Shown: positions 41,696 to 51,594, counted from the stretch's first letter. The stretch is 64,000 nucleotides of DNA from Actinopolyspora alba (GCF_900112765.1 NZ_FOMZ01000012.1:62001-126000); one strand, 5' to 3'. Notes: generated from the sequence alone by a model not told the origin. A program made the numbers and translations.

Positions 41696-43063
41696 TCAGA
41701 GCAGCCGTACCGCGTAGGGAGCGATCCCGGCGTACCTCACCTCGGTCACCCGCACCCGAGCTCCCGAGTAAGGAGCCTCGACCATTCGTCCGTCTCCCAG
41801 GTACAGCGCCACGTGGTGCACACCGCCGCCGTCGTTCCAGAACAGCATGTCCCCGCGTTGCTTGCGGGCGAGCGGCACTCGCTCGCCCGCACGGTACTGA
41901 TAGCCGCTGTAGTGCGGCAGCCGTATGCCAATGCCCGCGAAGGCGTAGACCATGAGTCCGGAGCAGTCGAATCCGATCTTGCGGTAGTCCCCGTGCGCGT
42001 CGGCGACGCCGCCGTCGCGTATGCCTCGCGTAGCACCGTCGGCATCACCACCACCCCACGCATAGGTGACCCCTCGTTGGGAGAGCGCTCTCGAGACCAC
42101 GGTTTCCACAGCGGATGAGGCGGCACTACCGGTTTCGGCCCGATCCGGGGATCGAGAATCCCCGGCGGGAACGGGGGGTCGAGGCTCGTCGCGGTCGGCC
42201 TCCAGCCAGCGGCGATGCCTGTCCCGCTGAGCCAGCAGCGTCTCCACCTCGGCACGCGCCGCCGTGAGACGTCGCCGGGCGCTCTCGCGCTCGGCACGCA
42301 GCTGCGCGACCTCCTCCCGTCGGGATTCCCTGGCCGAAACCGCCTTCCGACGAGCCGTCTCGGCCTCGACGCGGGCCCGCTCGGCAGCCCGGCGCTTCCG
42401 CTCGGCCTCTAGAGCGGCCTCGCGCGCCGCGGCGTCCTGGTTCGCCTTGGTCACGCGGGCCGCACGAAGCTCGTCGAGAACGTCGAGCTGGGAGCGGGCC
42501 AGCACCCGCAGCAGGCTGGCACGATCCAGGGCGTCGCCAGCATCGTCGGCGCCCACGAACGCCGGGATCGAGCCGAGCACGCTTCCCTGCTTATAACTCC
42601 CCTCGATGAAATCGTCCATCCGGTCTCGGCTGCGAACCAGTCGCCTGTCCGCCGCCTCCGACGCTGCCGTCGCGGCTCGTGCCGCTCTCTCGGCCGCACG
42701 GCCTGCCCGCTCAGCCCGACGCAGGTCTATCCTGGCCTTGTTCACCCGCTCCAGGCTGCGGCCGACCACAGCGGACAACCCGGCCAACTCGGATTCGACA
42801 TCGTCGAGACGCCGCGCCAAGACGCGAACCCGATCCGCGGCGTGACGCACCTCGGCGCGTTCCTCCCTGATCCGCTGTGGATCGGGATTCGGCGGTTGAG
42901 CGGGCGCCGAGAACGCGGCGCCAGGAATCGCCGTGGTCAGCACGACGACGAATAACAGCACGAGAGCACGAGGGAATCCCGCGACGACCCCGCACCGCGG
43001 CCGACGGCTCTGTCGGGCGGTACCGGCTCCCGCGGGACGGTAACCACAGCGGGAACGCGGCAT
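41696..43063 (-). CDS. Secreted NlpC/P60 peptidoglycan hydrolase
   Basis: A 455-residue cell-wall hydrolase of the RipA/RipC type. A basic N-terminus and hydrophobic core (ALVLLFVVVLTTAIPGAAFSA) form a signal peptide. Residues about 60-310 are an Ala/Arg/Glu-rich coiled coil. The NlpC/P60 domain starts near VVSRALSQRGVTYAWGG, with the catalytic Cys in FDCSGLMVYAF and His in GGVHHVALYLG. It should cut the D-Glu to mDAP bond outside the membrane during division or growth. GGAGGTGACGG precedes the ATG at 43063. Not linked by function to its neighbours. Confidence 0.92.
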   Translation of the reverse strand: MPRSRCGYRPAGAGTARQSRRPRCGVVAGFPRALVLLFVVVLTTAIPGAAFSAPAQPPNPDPQRIREERAEVRHAADRVRVLARRLDDVESELAGLSAVVGRSLERVNKARIDLRRAERAGRAAERAARAATAASEAADRRLVRSRDRMDDFIEGSYKQGSVLGSIPAFVGADDAGDALDRASLLRVLARSQLDVLDELRAARVTKANQDAAAREAALEAERKRRAAERARVEAETARRKAVSARESRREEVAQLRAERESARRRLTAARAEVETLLAQRDRHRRWLEADRDEPRPPVPAGDSRSPDRAETGSAASSAVETVVSRALSQRGVTYAWGGGDADGATRGIRDGGVADAHGDYRKIGFDCSGLMVYAFAGIGIRLPHYSGYQYRAGERVPLARKQRGDMLFWNDGGGVHHVALYLGDGRMVEAPYSGARVRVTEVRYAGIAPYAVRLL

Positions 43064-43350
43064 GACCGTCACCTCCCGAAAAGCCGAGGACATCCGTTGG
43101 GCCGATGCGGCTCACCGCACCGGGCGGCATTTCGATCACGGAATGTGCCATGACGGCTCGTGTCGGGGACGGGACGAGCCACGCCGACACGCCCACTTTC
43201 ACTCAAACGTGGGACATCGTTGCCAAGCCCCACCACAACTGAAGTCCCGGGAGGATCGGGAGTTCCCCTGGACGGGAACCGGCGTGAGGTTCCGCCGGGA
43301 CTCCCCGGGCCGCGCCGAACGGAATCTCCGAGGGAAGTCCCCCGAGCGGC

Positions 43351-44184
43351 TCACCAGGTGCTGGGATCCCCCCAGGTACGCAGCGGACTGGAGTTCGGCA
43401 CCGTGGGCACGGAGAGCAACCGGGGAAGAACTTCGTCGAGGTTACCGCGCAACACGGCGGCGGCCTGGTCGTCGTAGGGAGTGGGCTCGGCGTTGCAGAC
43501 GATCAGATCGGCACCGGCCCGTGCCGCCAATTCGGCGAAGCCGGCGGCGGGATGCACCGTCAGCGAGGTACCCGCGGTCAAGAACAACTCGCAGTCCATC
43601 GCGGCTCGTTGCCCGGAACGAACCACTTCGGGATCCAGCGCCTGACCGAAGGAGACGGTCGCCGACTTGAGGATGCCCCCACAACGCTCGCACGAGGGAT
43701 CGGGATCACCCTCCGCCACGCGCCGCAACGCGGCACGCATGGTCCCGGTCTCAGCGCACTCCAGGCACACGGTACCGAACATGGAACCGTGCAACTCCAG
43801 CACGAGCTCCGGATCGAGCCCGGCGCGCTGGTGCAGCTCGTCTATGTTCTGCGTCAGCAGCGCACGGAGTCTTCCGGAGTTCGCCAGCTCGGTGAAAGCC
43901 CGATGAGCGGGGCCGGGTTCGGCCTCCCACGCGGGGTGCTGCGCCCGACTGCGCCAAGCCGCACGGCGCACCTCGGGGTCGGCCAGGTAGCTGTCGATAT
44001 CACTGAGGCGCTGTGCCCGCGGATCACGTGTCCAGACACCGTTCGGCCCCCGGAAGTCGGGAATACCCGCCCCGGTCGAGATGCCCGCGCCGGTCAACAC
44101 CGTGATCCTGCGGGCGGCCGCGACCAGTTCACAGGCCCGTCGCCAACCCGCCGCGTCTTCCTCGTCGCACTCGCCCACGCCCAC
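43351..44184 (-). CDS. Sir2 family NAD-dependent protein deacylase
   Basis: A sirtuin of about 277 residues. The NAD loop is LTGAGISTGAGIPDFRG, then TQNIDELHQRAG and the catalytic His in LELHGSMF. Four zinc ligands are two CxxC pairs (VCLECAET and SCERCGG). It removes acyl groups from lysines in the cytosol and links to NAD level. The start is uncertain: GTG codons at 44187, 44184 and 44178 are all possible and none has a strong ribosome site. Divergent from the nitrate assimilation operon. Confidence 0.9.
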   Translation of the reverse strand: MGVGECDEEDAAGWRRACELVAAARRITVLTGAGISTGAGIPDFRGPNGVWTRDPRAQRLSDIDSYLADPEVRRAAWRSRAQHPAWEAEPGPAHRAFTELANSGRLRALLTQNIDELHQRAGLDPELVLELHGSMFGTVCLECAETGTMRAALRRVAEGDPDPSCERCGGILKSATVSFGQALDPEVVRSGQRAAMDCELFLTAGTSLTVHPAAGFAELAARAGADLIVCNAEPTPYDDQAAAVLRGNLDEVLPRLLSVPTVPNSSPLRTWGDPSTW

Positions 44185-44360
44185 CACGGTCGCACGCCGG
44201 TTCCGGGTGACGCCCGGGAGGTGAATCGAGCTGTACCGCGACGAGGATCGAACGCACACGGTCGCGATCACCCCGTGAAATTCGAGTAACTCTCCTTTTC
44301 CGAAGCGCAACACGAGACACTGGGCCGCGAAACACGATCACCCTAGAGTTTCCAACGAAT

Positions 44361-44376
44361 CCGTCGGCTGCGACGG
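44361..44376. other. Short hairpin in the nasA leader
   Basis: CCGTCG-GCTG-CGACGG forms a 6-bp stem with a 4-nt loop about 55 nt before the nasA start. It could be a leader structure, but no antitermination element is recognised. Confidence 0.3.
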
Positions 44377-44431
44377 AAGAGTCGAATCGCGGCGCCGACG
44401 GCGCCCGTGTGCGGACCTCGGGAGGCGGCGA

Positions 44432-46525
44432 ATGGCGCGAGACCAAGTTGCTACCCACTGCCCCTACTGCGCGTTGCAGTGCGGTACGGAGCTGAGCGAC
44501 CGCGAGGGCGCGGTATCGGTTTCACCGTCGTCGTTTCCGGTCAACCGCGGTGGGCTGTGCCGCAAGGGGTGGACGGCCCCCGAGGTCCTGGGAAGCGCCG
44601 ACCGCCTGTACGAGCCGCAGCTGCGTACCGAGCGGGGTGAGCTCGCTCCGGTGGGCTGGGAGGAGGCGCTGGACCGGATCGCGACCAACCTCGAGGAGAT
44701 CATCGCCGAGTCCGGTCCGGACGCTGTGGGGATTTTCGGCGGCGGAGGTTTGACCAACGAAAAGGCCTACTCACTGGGAAAGTTCGCCCGGCTGGCGCTG
44801 GGAAGCAGCCGTATCGACTACAACGGGCGATTCTGCATGGCCGCCGCGGCGACCGCTGGTAACGCGGCCTTCGGGGTGGATCGCGGTTTGCCGTTCCCCG
44901 TCACGGACCTCGGCGACGCCGAGGTGATCCTGCTCGCGGGCGGCAACCCGGCCGAGACGATGCCGCCACTGATGCAGCACCTCGAAGGGGCCCGGCTGGT
45001 GGTCGTCGATCCACGCCGCAGCGCCACGGCGGAACGGGCCGAACTTCATCTACGGCCGCGCCCCGGCACCGACCTGGCGCTCGCGCTGGGACTGCTGCAC
45101 ATCGCGGTGACCGAGGGGTGGCACGACTCGGAGTACACGGCACGACGCACCACCGGATTCGAGCGGACCTGGGCCCGAGCGGTGACCTGGTGGCCGGAAC
45201 GGGTCGAACGGATTACGGGAGTGCCCGTCTCGGCACAGCGGCGAGCGGTGCGGATGCTGGCTCGAGCACGGAGTTCCTACGTGCTCACCGGCAGGGGCGC
45301 CGAACAGCACGGTGACGGCGCCGACACCGTGTCCGGGTTCATCAACCTCGCCCTCGTGCTGGGTCTCCCCGGCACGAGGGGCAACGGGTACGGCTGTCTG
45401 ACCGGGCAGGGAAACGGGCAGGGCGGTCGGGAGCACGGGCAGAAGGCCGACCAGCTGCCCGGCTACCGTTCCATCACCGACCCGGCCGCACGCGCACATG
45501 TCGCCGAGGTGTGGGGAGTCGCCGAGAAAACCCTGCCGGGTCCCGGCCTGCCTGCCACTCGGTTGCTGGAGTCGGCGGGAACCCCGGAAGGTATCCGGGC
45601 GCTGCTCGTGTTCGGCGCCAATCCGGTGCTGTCGGCGCCCCACGCCGGGCTGGCACGGGCGCAGTTGTCGAGACTGGACCTGCTGGTGGTCGCCGACTTC
45701 CTCCCCTCCGAGACCACGCGGATGGCCGATGTGGTGCTGCCGGTCACGCAGTGGGCCGAGGAAGAGGGCACCATGACCAACCTGGAGGGAAGGGTGCTGC
45801 GCCGACGGGCGTTGCTGCCACCTCCGGGAAGTGCCAGATCCGATTTGGACGTACTGCGGGGACTGGCGACTCGCCTCGGGCAACCGGAGAGCCGGTTCCC
45901 GACACGACCGAGCACGGTCTTCGACGAACTGGCACGCGCCTCGGCCGGTGGTCCCGCGGACTACTCGGGGATCGACTACGAGCGTCTCGACTCCGGGCAG
46001 GCACTGCACTGGCCGTGCCCGACAGCGCCGGACGAGCAGGCCTCGACCCCGCATCCGGGAACTCCTCGCCTGTTCCTGGAATCGTTCGCCCACCCGGACG
46101 GCAGAGCCAGCTTCGCGACGGTCGATTGGCACGGCCCCGCTGAGGACACGAATCACGAGTACCCGCTGGTGGCCACTACCGGCAGGATCTCGGGGCACTA
46201 CCAGACGGGTGAGCAGACCCGGCGCGTCGACGAACTCGCCACGGCCGAACCGGAATCGTTCGTACGACTGCACCCGGACACCGCGGCACGCAGGGGCGTG
46301 CACGACGGACAGCTGGCACGGGTGAGTTCCGCCCGTGGTGCGACGCTCGCGCGGGCGCGGCTCGACGGCTCGATCCGGCCGGACACGCTCTTCCTGCCGA
46401 TCCACTACGCCGGTGCCGGCTGCGCGAACCTGCTCACCAACCCCGTGCTCGACCCCCGCAGTGGGATTCCCGAGTTCAAGGTCGCGGCCGTCTCGATCTC
46501 GAGTGCCGAGGAGCCGAGCGCATGA
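44432..46525 (+). CDS. nasA: Assimilatory nitrate reductase catalytic subunit NasA
   Basis: A 697-residue molybdopterin enzyme. Cys10, Cys13, Cys17 and Cys43 bind a [4Fe-4S] cluster (HCPYCALQCG ... LCRKG); Cys135 in NGRFCMAAA is the probable Mo ligand. The bis-MGD binding regions (GRGAEQHGDG, LTGQGNGQGGREHG, FGANPVLSAPH) are present. No extra C-terminal ferredoxin-like Cys set is seen, so electrons must come from a partner, most likely the next gene product. It reduces nitrate to nitrite in the cytosol. GGGAGG lies upstream of the ATG. Overlaps the next gene by 4 nt (ATGA). Confidence 0.93.
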   Translation: MARDQVATHCPYCALQCGTELSDREGAVSVSPSSFPVNRGGLCRKGWTAPEVLGSADRLYEPQLRTERGELAPVGWEEALDRIATNLEEIIAESGPDAVGIFGGGGLTNEKAYSLGKFARLALGSSRIDYNGRFCMAAAATAGNAAFGVDRGLPFPVTDLGDAEVILLAGGNPAETMPPLMQHLEGARLVVVDPRRSATAERAELHLRPRPGTDLALALGLLHIAVTEGWHDSEYTARRTTGFERTWARAVTWWPERVERITGVPVSAQRRAVRMLARARSSYVLTGRGAEQHGDGADTVSGFINLALVLGLPGTRGNGYGCLTGQGNGQGGREHGQKADQLPGYRSITDPAARAHVAEVWGVAEKTLPGPGLPATRLLESAGTPEGIRALLVFGANPVLSAPHAGLARAQLSRLDLLVVADFLPSETTRMADVVLPVTQWAEEEGTMTNLEGRVLRRRALLPPPGSARSDLDVLRGLATRLGQPESRFPTRPSTVFDELARASAGGPADYSGIDYERLDSGQALHWPCPTAPDEQASTPHPGTPRLFLESFAHPDGRASFATVDWHGPAEDTNHEYPLVATTGRISGHYQTGEQTRRVDELATAEPESFVRLHPDTAARRGVHDGQLARVSSARGATLARARLDGSIRPDTLFLPIHYAGAGCANLLTNPVLDPRSGIPEFKVAAVSISSAEEPSA

Positions 46526-47979
46526 CACGACTCGTGATCATCGGGCACTGTCCCGCCGCACACCGGCTGGTCGAACGATTGACGGAACAGGGCTACCCGG
46601 GAAGCATCACCGTGCTCGACGCCGCCGAGCAGAACCCCCACAATCCCGCCCTGCTGCCCACCGTCCTGACCAACGGGCTCGCCCCGGAGCTCGCGGCACT
46701 ACCGGAACACCCCTCCCCCGTGCGGGTTCACCGGAACACTCGGATCGCGAGCATCGACCGGACCCGGAGACGGGTACGTACCGAGCGCGGTGACGCTTAC
46801 GGCTACGACGTTCTGGTGCTGGCCACCGGAACTCGCACCGTTGTGCCGGACCTGCCGGGAGTCTCGGACAACGGCTCACCGGCGGAGGGGACCTGGCCGC
46901 TGCGCCACCCGAACGAGTGCGGTCGTATGCGCGGTCAGCTGGCGGCCGACGCCTCGGTCACCGTGCTCGGCGGCGGTCTGGACGGGGTTGAGACGGCACA
47001 CGCGCTGGCCACGGCCGGATACGAGGTCTCGCTGCTGCACCGTGGTGCGCGGCTGATGCCGCGACTGCTGGATCGGGCCGCGGCAGACATCGTCGCCGGG
47101 ACACTGCTCGACAACGGAGTGACCGTCCTGTCGGACGAGACCGCGACCGAGCTGCTGCCGGGCAAACTGGTGCTGTCGTCGGGCGCCGCGGTTTCCACCG
47201 ACGCGCTGGTACTGCGCGCGGGAACGCTGCCGGACACGGCACTGGCAGGCGATACCGGACTTCGACTCTCCCGGGGTGTCGCGGTCGACGGTGAGCTGCG
47301 AAGCAGTGACCCACGTATTCACGCGCTGGGAGGGTGTGCCGCGCCCCCGACTGGATTCGACGATTCGCTGAGCGGCTGGTGGGAACAGGCCGAGACGCTG
47401 GCGGCAACCCTGCTGTGGGGTAGCGGCGGGGCTTCGGGAAGGCCCCGCGAATCCGGCGGGATCGTGCGTGCTCGGGGGGCAGGGCTCGAACTCGCCTCGA
47501 TCGGGTCTCCGGAAGTGCTCACCGGAGAGAGCCACGAGGTCGAACACGTCACGTTCAACGATCCGAAACGACGGCGTTACGCGCGGCTGGCACTGCGCGA
47601 GGACCGACTGGTGGCGGCCACGCTGCTCGGTCTGCCGGAAGCGATCGCCACGCTCAGTCAGCTGCACGACACCGGCATGCCGGTTCCCTCCGACCGGCTG
47701 GCGACGCTGCTCGATCTGCCCACCGGATTCGGAACAGCGGGCGGTGTACCGGCCGATCCGGTGCTGTGCCACTGCAACAACGTATCCCGATCGACGCTGA
47801 CAGCGGCCTACCACGACGGAGCGCGGGATGTGGCCGCTCTCGCCGTGGCCACGCGTGCCACCACAGGATGCGGAAGCTGCACCGGCGCCGTCCGCGAACT
47901 GTGCGGCTCACTGGCCGCGTCGACCACCGAACGCGTCCCGAGCGGAATCGACTCCCCGGAACAGGAGGGTGCGGCGTGA
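46522..47979 (+). CDS. NAD(P)H/FAD and [2Fe-2S] subunit of nitrate reductase, with eroded FAD site
   Basis: A 485-residue relative of the N-terminal half of NirB: pyridine-nucleotide-disulphide-oxidoreductase domain followed by a BFD-type [2Fe-2S] domain (VLCHCNNV and TTGCGSCTGAV). It probably passes electrons to NasA. The NAD motif VTVLGGGLDGVETAHA is intact. The FAD motif, usually GxGxxG, reads VIIGHCPAAHRL, and the second FAD contact, usually G[ED]C in VWAIGEC, reads IHALGGC. FAD binding may therefore be weak or altered, an oddity worth testing. ATG shared with the nasA stop; the end overlaps nirB as GTGA. Confidence 0.85.
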   Translation: MTRLVIIGHCPAAHRLVERLTEQGYPGSITVLDAAEQNPHNPALLPTVLTNGLAPELAALPEHPSPVRVHRNTRIASIDRTRRRVRTERGDAYGYDVLVLATGTRTVVPDLPGVSDNGSPAEGTWPLRHPNECGRMRGQLAADASVTVLGGGLDGVETAHALATAGYEVSLLHRGARLMPRLLDRAAADIVAGTLLDNGVTVLSDETATELLPGKLVLSSGAAVSTDALVLRAGTLPDTALAGDTGLRLSRGVAVDGELRSSDPRIHALGGCAAPPTGFDDSLSGWWEQAETLAATLLWGSGGASGRPRESGGIVRARGAGLELASIGSPEVLTGESHEVEHVTFNDPKRRRYARLALREDRLVAATLLGLPEAIATLSQLHDTGMPVPSDRLATLLDLPTGFGTAGGVPADPVLCHCNNVSRSTLTAAYHDGARDVAALAVATRATTGCGSCTGAVRELCGSLAASTTERVPSGIDSPEQEGAA

Positions 47980-50519
47980 ACAAGACACTCGTCATCATCG
48001 GACACGGCATGGTCGGAAACCGGCTGGTCGAGGAGATCCGCGAACGTGACCCGGCGGAGAACTGGCGAATCGTGGTGCTCGGTGAGGAACCGCACGCCGC
48101 CTACGACCGGGTGGGCCTGTCCTCTTACATGACCGAGTCCACCGCCGAGGAGCTGAGCCTGCTCACCTCCGGGACTCAGGGGGATCCACGGGTGGAGCTG
48201 CGCACCGGAGTGGGCGCCACCGACATCGACCGCGTCACCCGAACGATCTCCACCACGAACGGTGAGACGCTGCACTACGACGCGCTGGTGCTGGCGACCG
48301 GATCGCGCCCGTTCGTACCACCGGTTCCGGGTTCCGAGCTCGAGGGCTGCCACGTGTACCGCACGCTGGAGGATCTCGACGGCATCCGCTCGGCGGCTGT
48401 CCCCGGCACCGACGGCGTGGTGGTCGGAGGCGGGCTGCTGGGGCTGGAGGCCGCCGACGCCCTCCGGGCTCTCGGGATGCGTGCCCATGTGGTCGAGGTG
48501 GCGCCACGACTCATGCCGGTGCAGGTCGACGAGGGCGGTGGAGCCGTGCTGGCACGCCTAGTCGGCGACCTGGGACTCGAAGTACACACCGGGGTGGCCA
48601 CCTCCGGTGCCCACGCCGGAGAGCACGGTGGACTCGGCTCGGTGACGTTGACCGACGGCACCGAGATCGAGACGGGGCTGCTGGTGTTCTCGGCCGGAAT
48701 CCGACCTCGCGACGAGCTCGCCGAATCGGCGGCACTGCCGCTCGGGGAGCGCGGTGGTTTTCTGGTCGACGGCAACTGCCGAACCGAGGATCCGCGTGTC
48801 TGGGCGATCGGCGAGTGCGCGGCGGTACGGGGACAGTGCCACGGCTTGGTCGCTCCCGGTTACCGGATGGCCGCGGCGGTGGCCGACCAACTCACCGAAC
48901 GCGGCGAGGCCGAGTTCCCGGGCGCCGACGGCGCGACCAAGCTGAAGCTCGTCGGGGTCGATGTGGCCAGCTTCGGTGACGCGCACGGTGCTTCCGAGGG
49001 GGCACTGGAAGTCGTCTACGCCAACAACGCCGAAGGCACCTACGCCAAGCTCGTGCTGGACGACGACGCGAGCACGCTGCTCGGCGGTGTGCTGGTCGGC
49101 GACGCGAGTGCCTACGACACGCTGCGGCCGCTGACGGGAACCGCACTGCCCGGCCCGCCCGAACAGCTGCTGTTACCCGCGGCGCAGGCAGGTGGTCCGA
49201 GCACCGGGGTGCTTCCGGACGAGGCGACGGTGTGCTCCTGCCACAACGTGCGCAAGACGGACATCACCGAGGTCATAGCCTCGGGAGCGGCCGAGGACGT
49301 GGCCGGTGTCAAGTCGTGCACCAAGGCGGGCACCGGTTGCGGCTCCTGTGTTCCGATGCTGAAGAACCTGTTGGACGAAGCGGGAGTGGCGACTTCGGAC
49401 GCGCTGTGCGAACACTTCTCGCAGTCCAGGTCGGAACTGTTCGAGATCGTTAGAGCGACCGGCATCACGACGTTCTCCCGTTTGATAGCCGAGTACGGCG
49501 CCGGTCGGGGGTGTGACATCTGCAAGCCGGCGGTGGCCTCCATTCTCGCGAGCTCGGTGAATTCGCACATCCTCGACGACGAGCAGGCGGGACTGCAGGA
49601 CACCAACGACCGATTCCTCGCCAACATGCAGCGCAACGGCACGTATTCCGTGGTGCCCCGCGTACCGGGGGGCGAGATCACACCGGACAAGCTCATCACG
49701 CTGGGGCAGGTGGCCACCGAGTTCGGCCTCTACACCAAGATCACCGGTGGTCAGCGGATCGACATGTTCGGGGCGCGGGTGGAGCACCTTCCCGAGATAT
49801 GGCGCAGGCTGGTGGACGCCGGATTCGAATCGGGCCATGCCTACGGCAAGGCCCTGCGAACCGTCAAATCCTGTGTGGGCACCGACTGGTGCCGTTACGG
49901 CGTGCAGGACTCGGTGACCATGGCGATCCGGTTGGAGACGCGCTACCGGGGGCTACGAGCTCCCCACAAGATCAAGGCCGGGGTGTCCGGTTGTGCGCGG
50001 GAGTGCGCCGAGGCCAGGTCGAAGGACTTCGGGGTCATCGCCACGGAACGCGGCTGGAACCTCTACGTGGGCGGTAACGGTGGTTTCAGTCCGAGGCACG
50101 CCGAGCTGCTGGCCTCGGACCTGACCAACGAGGAACTGATCCGGCTGATCGACCGGTTCCTGATGTTCTACATCCGCACGGCCGAACGTCTGCAGCGGAC
50201 GGCGGGCTGGATCGAGTCGTTCGACAACGGGCTGGAACACGTACGCGAGGTGGTGGTCGAGGACAGCCTGGGCATCGCCGCCGAGCTCGAGGCGGCCATG
50301 GCCCGCCACACCGAGAACTACACCGACGAGTGGCGGGCGGTGCTCGACGACTCCGAGAAGCTCTCGCGGTTCGTGTCCTTCGTCAACGCACCGGACTCGC
50401 CCGACCCCACTATCAGTTTCACCGAGGAACGCGGCCAGATCCGCCCCGAACCGATCGATCTTCCGATGCCGGTCGCCCAACCCGGACAGGACCAAGTCGC
50501 CGAGGAGGTTTCGGCATGA
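47976..50519 (+). CDS. nirB: NADH-dependent nitrite reductase large subunit
   Basis: An 847-residue NirB. N-terminal FAD/NAD domains (LVIIGHGMVGNRL; GVVVGGGLLGLEAADAL; VWAIGECA), a BFD-type [2Fe-2S] domain (VCSCHNV, GTGCGSC), and a sulfite/nitrite reductase domain binding siroheme and [4Fe-4S] through SCVGTDWCRYG and GCARECAEA. It reduces nitrite to ammonium in the cytosol. All cofactor motifs are intact, unlike those of the preceding gene product. GTG at 47976 follows AGGAGG and overlaps the previous stop. Confidence 0.95.
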   Translation: MNKTLVIIGHGMVGNRLVEEIRERDPAENWRIVVLGEEPHAAYDRVGLSSYMTESTAEELSLLTSGTQGDPRVELRTGVGATDIDRVTRTISTTNGETLHYDALVLATGSRPFVPPVPGSELEGCHVYRTLEDLDGIRSAAVPGTDGVVVGGGLLGLEAADALRALGMRAHVVEVAPRLMPVQVDEGGGAVLARLVGDLGLEVHTGVATSGAHAGEHGGLGSVTLTDGTEIETGLLVFSAGIRPRDELAESAALPLGERGGFLVDGNCRTEDPRVWAIGECAAVRGQCHGLVAPGYRMAAAVADQLTERGEAEFPGADGATKLKLVGVDVASFGDAHGASEGALEVVYANNAEGTYAKLVLDDDASTLLGGVLVGDASAYDTLRPLTGTALPGPPEQLLLPAAQAGGPSTGVLPDEATVCSCHNVRKTDITEVIASGAAEDVAGVKSCTKAGTGCGSCVPMLKNLLDEAGVATSDALCEHFSQSRSELFEIVRATGITTFSRLIAEYGAGRGCDICKPAVASILASSVNSHILDDEQAGLQDTNDRFLANMQRNGTYSVVPRVPGGEITPDKLITLGQVATEFGLYTKITGGQRIDMFGARVEHLPEIWRRLVDAGFESGHAYGKALRTVKSCVGTDWCRYGVQDSVTMAIRLETRYRGLRAPHKIKAGVSGCARECAEARSKDFGVIATERGWNLYVGGNGGFSPRHAELLASDLTNEELIRLIDRFLMFYIRTAERLQRTAGWIESFDNGLEHVREVVVEDSLGIAAELEAAMARHTENYTDEWRAVLDDSEKLSRFVSFVNAPDSPDPTISFTEERGQIRPEPIDLPMPVAQPGQDQVAEEVSA

Positions 50520-50839
50520 GGTGGCATGCTGTCTGTCGAGAACCCGACGTTCCCACCGATTTCGGAGTGGCGGCACTCGTGCGGGGACACACCGTGGCGC
50601 TGTTCCGCACCGGGGACGACGAACTTTTCGCACTGGGCAACGTGGATCCCTTCAGCGGTGCCGGTGTGATCAGCCGCGGCATCGTCGGGGACCGCCGGGG
50701 GGAACCGACCGTGTCCTCCCCGATGCACAAACAGGTCTTCTCGCTGCGCAGTGGGAAGTGTCTCGACGATCCGGAAACCAGGCTGCCGACCTATCCCGTG
50801 CGTTGTCGCGCCGGTGTCGTCGAGGTGGGAACCAGTTGA
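50516..50839 (+). CDS. nirD: Nitrite reductase small subunit
   Basis: A 107-residue NirD, a Rieske-fold protein without the cluster Cys and His. GVAALVRGHTVALFRTGDDELFALGN and HKQVFSLRSGKCLDDP are typical. It forms the active enzyme with NirB. Its ATG overlaps the nirB stop by 4 nt (ATGA) and its own stop overlaps the next start (TTGA). Confidence 0.93.
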   Translation: MRWHAVCREPDVPTDFGVAALVRGHTVALFRTGDDELFALGNVDPFSGAGVISRGIVGDRRGEPTVSSPMHKQVFSLRSGKCLDDPETRLPTYPVRCRAGVVEVGTS

Positions 50840-51594
50840 CCGGCCCGTGCGAGTCCCCGGAAGCCGGAAACGGCCCCTCGGAGAGCAGCGCCACCCTGTT
50901 GCTGGTGGCCCACGGCACCCGGGACCCGCGGGGTGGGCGGGTGATCCGACAGCTGGCCCACACCGCCGGGGGCCGGCTGGGCGTGCCGGTACGTACCGCC
51001 AATGTGGACGTGGTCGGTCCCACGGTGGCCGAAGCACTGCGGGGAGTCAGCGGGCGGGTCGTGGCCGTTCCCGCCTTTCTGGCCTCCGGTTATCACGTGC
51101 GCACCGATCTTCCCGGCCAGCTCGCCGACAGCGGGCACGACACCGAGGTGCGGGTGACCGAGCCGGTGGGCCCGGCACCGGAGTTGGCGCGGGTGATGCT
51201 GCACAGATTGCGGGAGGCCGGTTGGCGCCCCGGCGATCCGGTGGTGTTCGCCGCGGCGGGTTCCTCCGACGAACACGCGCTCGGCGATGTGGATCGTGCC
51301 GCGGGCCTGCTCGGAGAACTGATTCGGCCCGGCGGCGCACCACTACCGGCGACCTACATCACCTCGGCGCGACCACGCACCTCCGAGGTCTGCGCGCGCG
51401 GAGGCGGCGGGGAGTTCGTCGCTCCCTATCTGCTGGCTCCCGGACTGTTCCACCGCTGGCTGCGGGAGATGCCCTCGAAGGCGGTGGCCGAACCGCTGGG
51501 AAGCCACTCCGAGGTGGCAGGACTGATCGTCCGGCGTTACCTCGATGCGTGTCGTGGTGACCCGGCGCGCTCCGCGGTGGCGCCCACGGCGTGA
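50836..51594 (+). CDS. Sirohydrochlorin chelatase-like protein (CbiX/SirB)
   Basis: A 252-residue protein of the CbiX family in two related halves. The N-terminal motif LLLVAHGTRDPRGGR holds the metal-binding His; VVAVPAFLASGYHVRTDLP holds the second, and the C-half has VVFAAAGSSDEHAL and APYLLAPGLFHRWL. It should insert Fe into sirohydrochlorin to make siroheme for NirB; a cobalt role is less likely here. The start is TTG at 50836, sharing bases with the nirD stop, with GAGGTGGGA upstream. It is the last gene of the nitrate operon. Confidence 0.88.
   Translation: MTGPCESPEAGNGPSESSATLLLVAHGTRDPRGGRVIRQLAHTAGGRLGVPVRTANVDVVGPTVAEALRGVSGRVVAVPAFLASGYHVRTDLPGQLADSGHDTEVRVTEPVGPAPELARVMLHRLREAGWRPGDPVVFAAAGSSDEHALGDVDRAAGLLGELIRPGGAPLPATYITSARPRTSEVCARGGGGEFVAPYLLAPGLFHRWLREMPSKAVAEPLGSHSEVAGLIVRRYLDACRGDPARSAVAPTA

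Noticed and set aside
44188-44431. Possible GlnR box before nasA (CGAAACACGATCACCC near 44328)
   Set aside because: Only a partial half-site match; the four-part GlnR pattern could not be reconstructed by eye. A motif scan with a GlnR matrix would decide.
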